Below are positions 34,887 through 44,051 of a DNA stretch of 50,846 bases, piece after piece. Within the stretch, counting starts at the first letter, position 1; each line of letters starts with the position of its first letter. The stretch lies in contig JAYVSZ010000020.1 of the NCBI GenBank assembly GCA_043774925.1, forward strand, positions 1-50,846. The letters are read 5' to 3'. This stretch comes from JAYVSZ01 sp043774925. GTDB lineage: Bacteria > Pseudomonadota > Gammaproteobacteria > Burkholderiales > Methylophilaceae. A program made the position numbers and the translations under genes. Below the pieces are notes generated by a model. That model was not told where the DNA came from. It did not search any database and was given only the letters and a program-made list of their open reading frames with translations.

Positions 34887-36101
34887 ATGAAAATAGACAC
34901 AATGCGCAAAGTAGATTACTTTGCGGGCATACCGTTGTGTTTTTTTGCCACGTTTTTTGTGTGGTTATCGCACTTATTTTCAGCCAAAAACCTTAAACCT
35001 TCCAACGTTTTATTCGTTGAATTGTCCGAAATGGGCAGCGCCATTTTGGTCGATCCGGCCATGCGAAAAATACAAAAAACCGGTGCAGCGCTGTTTTTTG
35101 TGATTTTCAAATCCAACGCAGCAAGTTTACGCTTGCTCGGCACCGTTCCCGAAAATAACGTTTTCGCCATTCGCGAGAATAATGTGTTGAACCTGGCAAT
35201 CGATAGCTTGCGTTTTTTGTTTTGGGCGCGCAAAAATAATATCGATACGGCGGTTGATTTAGAGCTTTTTTCGCGTTATAGCGCCTTGCTGACAGGCTTA
35301 TCTGGTGCGGCTCGCAGGGTAGGCTTCCACGCATTTCATAACGAAGGTTTATACCGCGGCGCCATGCTCAACCGCGCCGTTTCATACAACCCGCACATGC
35401 ATATTGCCAAAAATTTTATCGCTTTGGTGAATGCGGCGCTGGCGGAAAAAGCCGAATTACCTTATTCCAAAATGCGCATCGATGACAGCGAAATTACGCT
35501 GGCAAGCGCGCCAATCAACGAAAGTGCGATTGCCGCCATGCGTGACCGCATTCGTGCGGACTATCCAAGTTACAACGAAAAAAAACATCGCATCATTCTC
35601 ATCAACCCGAATGCGAGCGATTTGCTACCGCAACGCCGTTGGATGCCCGAAAATTTCATCACCGTGATGCGCAACCTGCTAAATGATAACGAAAATTATC
35701 TCGTGCTGATGACTGGCGCACCTGCCGAGCGCGAACAAGCCGCTGCCTTAAAAATGCAAGTTGCGCACGAGCGCTGCATCAATTTCGCGGGTCGCCAGCT
35801 GCTGACCGAGCTTCCAGCGCTATATCAAATCGCCGAAGTCATGCTCACTAACGATTCTGGCCCAGGCCATTTTTCATCCGTGACCAATCTCAACACCTTT
35901 GTACTATTCGGCCCAGAAACACCTGCGCTATATGGCTCGCTGGGCAATAGCACTCCGATATACGCAGGGCTTGCTTGCTCACCCTGCGTAAGCGCTAGCA
36001 ATCATCGCAAAACGCCTTGCACCGATAACGTTTGCCTGCAAGCCATCAAGCCAGAGGCCGTTACTCAGCAACTGCGCACCGCCTTAGCAAAAGCCAAATA
36101 A
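34887..36101 (+). CDS. Glycosyltransferase family 9 protein (heptosyltransferase-like)
   Basis: 404 residues. A hydrophobic segment at about 11-31 may anchor it to the membrane. The GT-B fold follows: the N-terminal domain has VLFVELSEMGSAILVDPAM (like the GDxxLxxP region of GT9) and FSRYSALLTGLSGAARRVGF. The C-terminal domain has INPNASDLLPQRRWMPENF, LTGAPAE-like LMTGAPAEREQAAAL, LTNDSGPGHFSSVTNLNTFVLFGPETP and a cysteine-rich end (CSPCVSASNHRKTPC). GT9 enzymes transfer heptose or related sugars from ADP-sugars to LPS. The acceptor here is unknown. The gene begins the glycosyltransferase operon (6 nt before the GT39 gene), which argues for a cell-envelope polysaccharide role rather than core LPS alone. 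Confidence 0.85.
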   Translation: MKIDTMRKVDYFAGIPLCFFATFFVWLSHLFSAKNLKPSNVLFVELSEMGSAILVDPAMRKIQKTGAALFFVIFKSNAASLRLLGTVPENNVFAIRENNVLNLAIDSLRFLFWARKNNIDTAVDLELFSRYSALLTGLSGAARRVGFHAFHNEGLYRGAMLNRAVSYNPHMHIAKNFIALVNAALAEKAELPYSKMRIDDSEITLASAPINESAIAAMRDRIRADYPSYNEKKHRIILINPNASDLLPQRRWMPENFITVMRNLLNDNENYLVLMTGAPAEREQAAALKMQVAHERCINFAGRQLLTELPALYQIAEVMLTNDSGPGHFSSVTNLNTFVLFGPETPALYGSLGNSTPIYAGLACSPCVSASNHRKTPCTDNVCLQAIKPEAVTQQLRTALAKAK

Positions 36102-36107
36102 ACCGCA

Positions 36108-38057
36108 ATGAATCTGCAAAAGATCGACTTTTCTTTTCTACTGACTCGTCCGTTTCTTATCATTTGCCTGCTTTGTGCGGGTGTGGACGTCGCGCTGTTT
36201 CTCAATCTGTACAAACAGGCAGATTTATTAGCTTCTGCGCACATCACTAGCTTTTTAAGCGCCTCAGCTATTGGCTTTTTTGCGTTTTCGCGCTTCAATC
36301 AACAAGGTTTAACCTTAAAACAATCTGCAACTTTTATTTTGCTGACTTTTCTTACGCTATTTTTACATGGCGGCTTACTCGCTTCATTGCTAAAAATCCT
36401 TGCCATGCCAGCTTCTGTGGCCATTTTTATCACCGCTATTTTTAGCGCGATTACGCTTTTTTATGCTTATTCTTTTGCGCAAAAAAGCGTCAGTAAAAGC
36501 GCACTGTACTTGGCCGCCGTTGCTTACATTATCTTGCTCAAACTGTTTTATTTGGGCGTGCCCGAGCTGCTTTTTGAAGAGGCCTATTACTGGAACTACG
36601 CGCAGCACTTGGATATTGGCTACCTCGACCATCCTTTGATTGTTGCTTGGACGATTAAAGCGTTCACCAGTCTGTTTGGTAATGTTGAGTTTGCCGTGCG
36701 CTTGGGTGCGTTTTTATACTGGTTTGTAACAGCGTATTTCACTTTTAAACTCACGCGTGAAATTTTTAACAAAACCATTGCTTATTGCGCGCTCGTCATC
36801 GTTGCCATCTTGCCTGCTTATTTCTCATTTGGCTGGTTTATGACGCCAGATGCGCCACTCACTGCATGCTGGGCAGCGGCGATTTACTATACTTATCAAT
36901 CACTTATAAAATATGATAAAAATGCGTGGCTAAAGCTAGGCATTGCGCTGGGCTTGGGCATGAGCTCCAAATACACCATCGCGTTATTGGCTGCTGCCAT
37001 CGTTTTATTTTTAATGTTTGATAAAACCGCTAGAAAATGGCTGATGCGCCGAGAGCCTTATTTGGCGGCGCTTGTAGCCTTGGTGTTATTTTCACCAGTG
37101 ATTATTTGGAACATTCAGCATGATTGGCTTTCGTTCACTTTCCAAAGCGCTGGACGGTTGGAAAGCGGCAACCATTTTTCGCTGCCGCGATTTATTAGCA
37201 ACTTGCTCATCACGCTCACGCCTATTGGTTTGCTCTCGGTAGTTGCACTGATTTTCTCGCATGAATATTTTTTAATTAAAATTAAAGCAATCAATCACAC
37301 TACCAAAAACTTTGGCAAAAGCCATTCGGATATTGGTAAGTATGCAAATCGTCAATATTTGTTGCTGATGTGGCTGAGTCTTTTTCCCGTGGCAATTTAC
37401 GCAGTGCTAAGCCTGTTTAAAGCCAGTAAACTCAACTGGACTGGGCCATGCTGGCTCGCGCTGATTCCATTTTTAGCATTGCTCGTCACGCAAAAGCCAA
37501 GCATTAGTACGCCAAAATTACTGGCCTGGAGCCAGCGCGCATGGCCTACCACCATCGTCTTTTTGCTGCTGATTTACGGTGCTGGCATGCACTATTTGGG
37601 CATCGGCTTTCCCAACATTCCCTACCCGCAGAACACCCATCTACTCGGCTTTCAGAGCCTTAGCCGCGAGATTGAAAATATCAAAGCACAGATGGAAAAA
37701 GATAGCAGCAAAGCATCTGGCGAAGATATTTTGGTGGTGGGCATGGACAGAAACAAAATCGCTAGCGGTTTGGCGTTTTACGGTGCTAAAAACTTAGCAA
37801 ACAACCCTGCTTTCAGTACCGCGAGCGAGCATTTATTTGGTGACGTCGGTTTGATGTACGAGCTGTGGTTTCCCATCGCTAAACAAGAAGGTAAAAGCAT
37901 GCTGCTAGTAGCAGAGAATGTGAGCGATCTAAGCAGCGAAGCCGTCATTTCGCGCGTAAAAACGATGGGCGAAATCAAAGAAATTACCGCACAAAAAGAC
38001 GGCAAAACGACTGGCCACTATTACTACCGCCTAGTTACAGGCTATCATAGCCACTAA
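36108..38057 (+). CDS. ArnT/PMT-like GT39 membrane glycosyltransferase
   Basis: 649 residues, with about 12-13 predicted membrane helices (first near 13-33) and a soluble C-terminal domain (about 515-649). The first large loop carries LLFEEAYYWNYAQHLDIGYLDHPLIVAW. Its EEAYYW corresponds to the DE(A)YYW catalytic motif of GT39/GT83-type enzymes, with E in place of the usual D. Other hallmarks are SFGWFMTPDAPL and GLGMSSKYT. Relatives transfer a sugar from a polyprenyl-phosphate donor to lipid A or to protein at the periplasmic face. The donor and acceptor are unknown here; the neighbours (GT9, UPF0104, PAP2) point to a lipid-linked glycan (inference). Confidence 0.86.
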   Translation: MNLQKIDFSFLLTRPFLIICLLCAGVDVALFLNLYKQADLLASAHITSFLSASAIGFFAFSRFNQQGLTLKQSATFILLTFLTLFLHGGLLASLLKILAMPASVAIFITAIFSAITLFYAYSFAQKSVSKSALYLAAVAYIILLKLFYLGVPELLFEEAYYWNYAQHLDIGYLDHPLIVAWTIKAFTSLFGNVEFAVRLGAFLYWFVTAYFTFKLTREIFNKTIAYCALVIVAILPAYFSFGWFMTPDAPLTACWAAAIYYTYQSLIKYDKNAWLKLGIALGLGMSSKYTIALLAAAIVLFLMFDKTARKWLMRREPYLAALVALVLFSPVIIWNIQHDWLSFTFQSAGRLESGNHFSLPRFISNLLITLTPIGLLSVVALIFSHEYFLIKIKAINHTTKNFGKSHSDIGKYANRQYLLLMWLSLFPVAIYAVLSLFKASKLNWTGPCWLALIPFLALLVTQKPSISTPKLLAWSQRAWPTTIVFLLLIYGAGMHYLGIGFPNIPYPQNTHLLGFQSLSREIENIKAQMEKDSSKASGEDILVVGMDRNKIASGLAFYGAKNLANNPAFSTASEHLFGDVGLMYELWFPIAKQEGKSMLLVAENVSDLSSEAVISRVKTMGEIKEITAQKDGKTTGHYYYRLVTGYHSH

Positions 38058-38077
38058 TCTTTTAACGACATCTTTTT

Positions 38078-39016
38078 ATGCAACATCTCCCACTCAAATT
38101 TATGCTGCGCCTTGCCATTACTTCGGCAATTTTAGTCGCGATTCTGCGCGCGATTGACATCAAGCATGTTGGCCAAATATTGCAACACGCACAACTTGGT
38201 TTGCTACTACTGGCCATTATTCTACAGTTTTGCAGCACCGCTGTTTCAGCCTATCGCTGGCAAATCATTATGCAAAACCTAGGTTTTGGGCAAACATTTT
38301 TGTTTTACTGGCAAAGTTATTTTAAGGGTATGTTTTTCAATCAAGGCCTACCGACTAGCATTGGCGGCGATGCGGTGCGTGTGCTAGATGTCGCAAAGCA
38401 TGGTTTTCGCAAACGTGATGCGCTTTACGGCGTGATGGTGGACCGCGCTGTGGGACTTGGTGCGCTGATGTTGCTGAGTTTGTTTGCCTATTTAATAAAA
38501 CCAGATTTACTGCCAATGTCAGTTTATCGCCCCATGTTGTTGCTGATTATATCAGGCTTAGTCGGGTTTTTGAGCTTGCTGATTATCGGCAAAATGCAGT
38601 GGCTAAACCGCTACCCGAAACTGGCATTTTTCAATATTATTACTGAACGTCTCTATCAAATTTTCCGTACACAGCGGTTATTATTAATCACTTTGTCTTT
38701 GCTTATCCCATTTCTCGCTTTGCTCGGCTTTTTCGCCACTGGCTGGGCTTTGGGGCTACGATACAATCTCATGATTTATTTCGCCATCGTACCAGTCGCT
38801 ATTATTCTCACCATTATCCCCGTCTCCATCGCGGGCTGGGGCGTGCGCGAGGGCGCGCTGGTTGGCCTGTTTTCACTCATCGGAGCAGATAAAGCCACTG
38901 TGCTTACCATGTCACTTTTATACGGTTTAACGCTGATTATTGTCAGCTTGCCGGGCTTAGTCACTTTTCTTAAAGGCCGGCAACAGCCATTGGTAAAGGA
39001 ATTTACGCATGAATAA
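38078..39016 (+). CDS. UPF0104 / lysylphosphatidylglycerol synthase-type membrane protein
   Basis: 312 residues with about eight hydrophobic helices. Family motifs of the LPG_synthase_TM (UPF0104, AglD-like) fold: YRWQIIMQNLG, YFKGMFFNQGLPTSIGGDAVRVLDV with the conserved GGDAVR, GVMVDRAVGLGAL, and PVSIAGWGVREGALVGLF near the end. It has only the membrane half; the soluble aminoacyl-transferase domain of MprF is missing. Members occur with glycosyltransferases and are thought to act on or move lipid-linked intermediates, but no activity is proven for this subfamily. It overlaps the PAP2 gene by 8 nt. Confidence 0.85.
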   Translation: MQHLPLKFMLRLAITSAILVAILRAIDIKHVGQILQHAQLGLLLLAIILQFCSTAVSAYRWQIIMQNLGFGQTFLFYWQSYFKGMFFNQGLPTSIGGDAVRVLDVAKHGFRKRDALYGVMVDRAVGLGALMLLSLFAYLIKPDLLPMSVYRPMLLLIISGLVGFLSLLIIGKMQWLNRYPKLAFFNIITERLYQIFRTQRLLLITLSLLIPFLALLGFFATGWALGLRYNLMIYFAIVPVAIILTIIPVSIAGWGVREGALVGLFSLIGADKATVLTMSLLYGLTLIIVSLPGLVTFLKGRQQPLVKEFTHE

Positions 39017-39806
39017 CGCAGATTTATTTGCAACAAACTGGCGCTGGAAGCACATTGTGCTTTTCAACCTGATTGCGCTTGTCATACTTGCGAGTTGGCT
39101 ATGGCATCCCACACGTCAATTGTGGGATGCGCTCGATGCGGGCGTGTTTCATCTGCTGAATGCGCCACTTGCAAACAACCCAACTTGGGCAAAAATGTGG
39201 GCCATCAGCAATATGCGGCCCTTCGATATGGGCGTTGGTCTCATTATGTTCGGCTTGCTCATCAAACGCGATTGGTTATTTAGCGGCACACAAGTGCGCC
39301 GCGCGCTGCTTGGGCTTGTCGCCCTGCTAGTTATGCTTTTGCTCGTGCGCTTTGGTTTTGATGCAGTCCTAAAAATGCTGCATTGGAAGCGCGCCAGTCC
39401 GTCATTAGTCATCAATGACGCGGTTCAGTTGACTAAGCTTTTTCCCGACTGGGAAGCGCATTGGTATTTGAAAGATAGTTCTGAACAATGCTTTCCGGGC
39501 GACCATGCCTCGGTGCTGCTGATTTGGGCGATGCTGATGGCTGGCTTTGCGCGCGGTTGGAAGTTGCTATTGGTGTGGGCGATTACACTATTTTTCATGC
39601 TGCCGCGCTTGGTGGCAGGCGCACACTGGCTGTCGGACGATTTGGTCGGTGGCGTGTTTTTAAGCTTCGTCACGTTTGGCTGGGGCTACCACAGCCCTTA
39701 TGCAGCAAGGGCTAGTGCATTTTTAGTGCGCCTTTGTGCGCCGATTTTCAGCATGCTTAACAAAATTCCGTTATTGAATAAGCTCAGCTTAGTTTCAGGC
39801 GCTTAA
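39009..39806 (+). CDS. PAP2-family membrane phosphatase
   Basis: 265 residues, about six membrane helices. PAP2 motifs are present in diverged form: the first motif near HWKRASPSL, the second as CFPGDHAS (PGDH in place of PSGH) and the third as PRLVAGAHWLSDD (Pro in place of Ser, the RxxxxxHxxxD spacing retained). Such enzymes remove or transfer phosphate on lipids such as undecaprenyl diphosphate, phosphatidylglycerol phosphate or lipid A. The gene overlaps the UPF0104 gene by 8 nt and closes the glycosyltransferase operon, so recycling a polyprenyl carrier or modifying lipid A is a plausible job. Its TAA overlaps the stop of the convergent MazG-like gene. Confidence 0.82.
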   Translation: MNNADLFATNWRWKHIVLFNLIALVILASWLWHPTRQLWDALDAGVFHLLNAPLANNPTWAKMWAISNMRPFDMGVGLIMFGLLIKRDWLFSGTQVRRALLGLVALLVMLLLVRFGFDAVLKMLHWKRASPSLVINDAVQLTKLFPDWEAHWYLKDSSEQCFPGDHASVLLIWAMLMAGFARGWKLLLVWAITLFFMLPRLVAGAHWLSDDLVGGVFLSFVTFGWGYHSPYAARASAFLVRLCAPIFSMLNKIPLLNKLSLVSGA

Positions 39807-40162
39807 TCCTCGCTGTAACTGGTATATTTTGCGTTGCTGCCCTTGGCTTTTTCAACTGGATATTTAAGCGCATTGAGCGTGATTTTTTGGTTGGCTGCTT
39901 CTATCAAATCAATGTTCAGCACTTCGGCGATTCTCAGTAAATAAACAAACGTATCTGCCAACTCGTGACTCACTGCCTCGTGCTTTTCTGCGCTTAAATA
40001 GCTGCTTTCTTGCGGTGTATCCCATTGAAATTGCTCAACTAATTCCGCCGCCTCTACAATCATCGCCATCGCCAAATTTTTTGGCGTATGAAATTGTGCC
40101 CAATCGCGCTCGGCCACAAAATTGTTCACGCGATTTCTTAAATCACTCAAAGAATCAGTCAC
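39803..40162 (-). CDS. MazG-like nucleotide pyrophosphohydrolase
   Basis: 119 residues from a GTG at 40162 that has AGGAGA 6 nt upstream. The frame is open upstream to 40261 but reads an Arg-rich, non-homologous stretch and overlaps the preceding gene, so the internal start is preferred. The motif pattern LRNRVNNFVAERDWAQFHTPKNLAMAMIVEAAELVEQFQW plus HELADTFVYLLRIAEVL is that of dCTPase/RS21-C6-type MazG proteins, with the EAAE and ELAD metal-binding acids intact. These hydrolyse noncanonical or excess dNTPs such as dCTP. It overlaps the RlmL-like gene by 8 nt. Confidence 0.9.
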   Translation of the reverse strand: MTDSLSDLRNRVNNFVAERDWAQFHTPKNLAMAMIVEAAELVEQFQWDTPQESSYLSAEKHEAVSHELADTFVYLLRIAEVLNIDLIEAANQKITLNALKYPVEKAKGSNAKYTSYSED

Positions 40163-41327
40163 TTGCCTTCTCCTTGCGGTTACTGCCAGCCACCATTTTA
40201 ATCTCGAACAATCGACATTCCAGCGGGCCGTTAAACAACGGCGTTTTCTTGCTGGGCGCAAGGCGCATCAACTTGGGCATGCGTAAATCATTGGTTAAAA
40301 AATAGGTACTCCATCCTGCAAATTTACGCTTTAGCGCTTCGCCAAGCTTGGGATAAAACGCGGCCAAATCCGCGTCTTCACCAATACGCACGCCATAAGG
40401 CGGATTCGTTACCAATACGCCAGCATCCGCTGGCGGTGCGGCCTCCAGCACATCCACATGCGCAAGCTGCACCGCTTCTAGCAAGCCAGCTTCTTGTAAA
40501 TTTTGCTTGGCCACACGCACTGCGCGCAAATCGTTATCGCTACCGTAAATCTTTTGAAAAGTTGTTGGCTTTACATTTTTTAGCGCAGTGTTTTTAATTT
40601 TCTTCCATGATTCTAATTCGGAAGGTACAGATTCAAAGTTTTTCAGTTTCTCAAAGCCAAAATTTCGATTCAGCCCTGGCGCAATGTTAAGCACCATCAT
40701 ACAAGCCTCCAGCAAAAACGTGCCGCTACCACACATTGGGTCAAGCAGCGGCTCGCCCGCTTTCCAGCCAGATAATTGCAAAATGCCTGCAGCTAAATTT
40801 TCACGCAAAGGCGCTTCTATGCTGGCTTTGCGGTTGCCGCGTTGATGCAGTGAATTGCCCGAAGTATCAATATAATAAATGTATTCTTCTGCCGTTAAAT
40901 AGGCGTGAATGCGCACCGCAGGGGTTTTGGTATCAATATACGGCCTGCTTCCGACGCTTAATCTAAATTTATCGCAAATCGCATCTTTAATTTTTAAGGT
41001 GGCAAATTCTAGGCTTTTAAGCGGGCATTTTACGCCTGTTACTTTCACCATAAAATCGTGCTTTACATCAAACCAATTCGCCCAATTAATTTTGTATGCG
41101 GCATCAAATAAATCTTCCTCTGTGGCATATTTTCCACGTGCAACTTGCATGAGAATGCGCGTGGCGATGCGCGAGTGCAGATTTGCGCGGTAACAGGTTG
41201 CAAGCTCGCCCACAAAGGCCACGCCGCCATCTGTCGGCTTGATGTCTTTTGCGTCGATGCCTTGCAACTCCGCTTGTAATAAGGCTTCTAGGCCACGTGG
41301 GCATGTTGCGAAAAATTGCTGATTCAT
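40155..41327 (-). CDS. rlmL: RlmL-like THUMP-domain 23S rRNA guanine methyltransferase
   Basis: 390 residues, the size of the N-terminal (m2G2445-forming) half of E. coli RlmL without the C-terminal RlmK domain. A ferredoxin-like plus THUMP region is at 1-155 (ATCPRGLEALLQAEL, GGVAFVG, LHSRIATRIL, RGNRKASIEAPLRENLAAGIL). The methyltransferase has LLDPMCGSGTFLLEACMM near 195 and the catalytic VTNPPYGVRIG near 300. It would methylate N2 of a guanine in 23S rRNA. It overlaps the downstream MazG-like gene and, by 4 nt, the upstream spermidine-synthase-like gene. The target base is inferred from family. Confidence 0.92.
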   Translation of the reverse strand: MNQQFFATCPRGLEALLQAELQGIDAKDIKPTDGGVAFVGELATCYRANLHSRIATRILMQVARGKYATEEDLFDAAYKINWANWFDVKHDFMVKVTGVKCPLKSLEFATLKIKDAICDKFRLSVGSRPYIDTKTPAVRIHAYLTAEEYIYYIDTSGNSLHQRGNRKASIEAPLRENLAAGILQLSGWKAGEPLLDPMCGSGTFLLEACMMVLNIAPGLNRNFGFEKLKNFESVPSELESWKKIKNTALKNVKPTTFQKIYGSDNDLRAVRVAKQNLQEAGLLEAVQLAHVDVLEAAPPADAGVLVTNPPYGVRIGEDADLAAFYPKLGEALKRKFAGWSTYFLTNDLRMPKLMRLAPSKKTPLFNGPLECRLFEIKMVAGSNRKEKASD

Positions 41328-42115
41328 TGAGAGTCCAGTAAGTTGTAAAGCGCGCCATAACCATTATGCGCGTGAATTTTGTCTAAAAATTCGCCAAATT
41401 CAATTTTGTGGCCTTTTTCTAATGCTTTAGCGCGTTCGCGTAATTTTTTCTCGGTAAGTTTGGTTAGATTTTTAAAGCCAAACACAATAATATTGCCTGG
41501 CTTTCCAGTTGGCATCATCAGCACGCGGCGGCTAAAAGTTTGCTCGATACGTTGTAAATAAATATCAAAATTTTTATCACTGCCCCACAAATTAATCAAA
41601 AAAATGCCGTCTTTTTTAAGCGCAGAAAAGCAGCTATCAAAAAAATCTTGTGTGCAACAATTCGGCGGAATGCCATGCGCATCAAACACATCAATCATTA
41701 CACAATCAGCACTGGCGCGGTTTTCCAGCAGGTGCTGCACGCCATCGCCTGTCATCACATTCAGTCTTTCGTCATTCTCTGGCAGGTAAAAATGGCTCTT
41801 GGCAATGGCAACCACTTGCGCGTTAATTTCCACAACAGTTTGCGATATTTGCGGACAATATTTGTAAATATATTTGGTGACAGAAGCGCCGCCCAAGCCA
41901 ACGGTGAGCACCGTTTTAATTTTGCTAGAAAACAGCAAAAAACATATAATGCCGCGCGAATAATTCAGCTCCAACGCAAATGGATCGTGCACGTTCATGC
42001 CGCTTTGAATGGTGACAGAGCCCAAATGCAGTGCGCGCATATTGCCCACCTCGGTCACCTCCACCACGCTGGCTTCTGCCACGCTTTTGTGGATTTTTCG
42101 GTTAAATATCCGCAT
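41324..42115 (-). CDS. Spermidine synthase-fold (SpeE-like) protein
   Basis: 263 residues, class I SAM-like Rossmann fold related to spermidine synthases. Visible motifs: VLTVGLGGASVTKYIYKY (the GGG-type loop as GLGGAS), VVEINAQVVAIAKSHFYL (acidic residue that binds ribose), GDGVQHLL, and CVMIDVFDAHGIP. Whether it makes polyamines cannot be told. Many such short SpeE-like proteins lie outside polyamine loci, and here it is nested between an RNase II-like gene (14-nt overlap) and an rRNA methyltransferase (4-nt overlap), so a different substrate is possible (inference). Confidence 0.85.
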   Translation of the reverse strand: MRIFNRKIHKSVAEASVVEVTEVGNMRALHLGSVTIQSGMNVHDPFALELNYSRGIICFLLFSSKIKTVLTVGLGGASVTKYIYKYCPQISQTVVEINAQVVAIAKSHFYLPENDERLNVMTGDGVQHLLENRASADCVMIDVFDAHGIPPNCCTQDFFDSCFSALKKDGIFLINLWGSDKNFDIYLQRIEQTFSRRVLMMPTGKPGNIIVFGFKNLTKLTEKKLRERAKALEKGHKIEFGEFLDKIHAHNGYGALYNLLDSQ

Positions 42116-43994
42116 TTTCTATCTCAGTTATTTCTAGCACTTCCGTCTCGACTATCTGTTTGAATTTGCACGTTAATTCAATCAAAAGTGTGTCGATATG
42201 TTTAATTTCCAACAACACTTTTGACCCCACTTTTAGCTCAGGCAAGCTCGGCACTTTTGTGATAAAAAACATACCATCAATACGCACTAAATTCTCGCGC
42301 CAAACCGTGGCGGTCACCTCTGTAAATGCTTCTTGAATCAAGTATTGCAAGCACCAGTAACGTTCCATACGCGTTTGAAAATCGCTATACGCCGTGTAAG
42401 TCAGCTCAAAATCGCGAATAATCGTCTGCAATTTGCCGTCTATTGCTGCGTATGGCGCAGGCTCACTGTTCAGCAGCGCAATCATCTGCCGCTGATTCAC
42501 TAAATCCACCGCGCGACGTAATGGAGACGTACTCCAAGCGTACTGCGCCACGCCCAAACCTTGGTGCGGCGTGGCTTCGGTGGTCATAAACACCTTGCCG
42601 CCCGTTTGCGCGCGATAAATGCCCGCAAAGCCGCCTTTCTGCAGCGCTGCGCCCCAAGTGGCGTTCGCATAAATCATCAACTCTGCCACCAACTTATCCA
42701 TCGGCGATCCACGTTCGCGCGGCACAATGCTCACAATGCCATCTGTCACATAAAAGTTGTAGTCAATTTGTGGTGCGCGATTTGGGTCAAATTTTCCACG
42801 TGCTTTTTCTAGTGACTCCGCAAAATCATGTAAAAATTTCAATTCATTCCAATGTGAATGTCCGCTATGCTCTGCCAGCGTAGCCGCATTAAATAAGGGT
42901 TCTAGGGCATCATGGCGCAGGTTTTCGCCCATCTTAATTTTTTCTAACTTGCTCTCATGCGAAACCACTTCAAATGTTGGTGTTACTTCACAATACAAAC
43001 TTAAACTTGGCCTTATTTGGCCCGCATCCAAGCTAAATGGCCGCACCACCGATTCTGGCAACATGGTGATTTTATTGCCTGGCATATAAACAGTCGATAG
43101 GCGCTTTTGCACGATTAAATCTAAAGCTGAATCTGGCTTAAAACCTAAAGAAGGAGACGCAATGTGAATGCCCACGCGGGTGTTGCCGTTACTGAGTTTT
43201 TCTAGACTAAACGCATCGTCAATCTCGTTCGTCGTCGCGTCGTCAATGCTAAAGGCAGTCACATTTGCCAGCGGTAAATCTTGCGGAATCGTGACTTCCT
43301 CAAACTCACCAAAATCCGTGCCATGCTTGCCATTTTTTTCTGGGAACATCTCGCGCAAAAATGCGCCCAAATGGTAATCGTGTGCGTTTTTGATTAAACC
43401 GCATTGCGCCATCACACTCAATGCCAGCCTGCCCGTTGCATGGGCAGATTCTTCAATCGCCTTCCATTCCAAGCTATTTTTATCGGGGTTGTAAATCAGC
43501 GTATCGGCCTTATTTTGAAAGCCTTCTGGCATGGTTTTACTATTAAGCTGCTCCACCCAAGCCGCCATTTGCAGGCCTTGCAAGCGTTTACGCTCCACCG
43601 CCGCAAGCGCCAATTTCAAGGTTTCCGCTGGCGCGGCTTTGTAATTGCCACGGCCTTTGCGATAAAAATAAACAGGCGCCGCATGCACTTTAATGGCGGT
43701 GGCAGCCGCTTGAATAGCCGTGGGCTTCGCCCCGTAATATTCCTTGGCTAAATCGTTAAAGCCGAACTCTGGCTCGCCGCAACATTCCCACAAAAAATCC
43801 GTGTCTAGCGTTTCCGCCTCTTGGTTGGCGGCTTCCATAAAGCTCGCTAAAGCGCCTTCAAAGCGTAACAATACGCTTGCAGCCTTAATTTTGCTACGCT
43901 TGCCACTGGCCGATTCCACCTGCAACGATGCATCGGTTTCAGACATCACGCTGGCGGCTTTAAAGCCGCCATCTTCTTCATAAAATACGTTCAT
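42102..43994 (-). CDS. RNase II-family (RNB) exoribonuclease
   Basis: 630 residues from the ATG at 43994 (start MNVFYEEDGGFKAASVM); an upstream in-frame start at 44036 gives 14 extra residues lacking similarity. The RNB catalytic block is FSIDDATTNEIDDAFSL, where the usual TxDIDD acid is a glutamate, as in some plant and cyanobacterial RNR/zam-type RNB proteins. Other core motifs are VGIHIAS, STVYMPGNKITMLPE, MIYANATWG, YRAQTGGK, APHQGLGVAQYAWSTSPLRRAVDLVNQRQMIALL. It is a 3'-5' processive exonuclease that degrades mRNA or matures RNA. It heads a four-gene chain with overlaps, and is divergent from the CobW gene. Confidence 0.92.
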   Translation of the reverse strand: MNVFYEEDGGFKAASVMSETDASLQVESASGKRSKIKAASVLLRFEGALASFMEAANQEAETLDTDFLWECCGEPEFGFNDLAKEYYGAKPTAIQAAATAIKVHAAPVYFYRKGRGNYKAAPAETLKLALAAVERKRLQGLQMAAWVEQLNSKTMPEGFQNKADTLIYNPDKNSLEWKAIEESAHATGRLALSVMAQCGLIKNAHDYHLGAFLREMFPEKNGKHGTDFGEFEEVTIPQDLPLANVTAFSIDDATTNEIDDAFSLEKLSNGNTRVGIHIASPSLGFKPDSALDLIVQKRLSTVYMPGNKITMLPESVVRPFSLDAGQIRPSLSLYCEVTPTFEVVSHESKLEKIKMGENLRHDALEPLFNAATLAEHSGHSHWNELKFLHDFAESLEKARGKFDPNRAPQIDYNFYVTDGIVSIVPRERGSPMDKLVAELMIYANATWGAALQKGGFAGIYRAQTGGKVFMTTEATPHQGLGVAQYAWSTSPLRRAVDLVNQRQMIALLNSEPAPYAAIDGKLQTIIRDFELTYTAYSDFQTRMERYWCLQYLIQEAFTEVTATVWRENLVRIDGMFFITKVPSLPELKVGSKVLLEIKHIDTLLIELTCKFKQIVETEVLEITEIENADI

Positions 43995-44051
43995 AAGCGC
44001 TATTTTAACCTGCCGTAGCACTTTGCTTATCGACAATGCTAAAATTATCTT

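Noticed and set aside
40163..40261. Longer start for the MazG-like protein
   Set aside because: The extension is Arg-rich and runs inside the upstream gene; the GTG at 40162 has a strong AGGAGA and the right family start.
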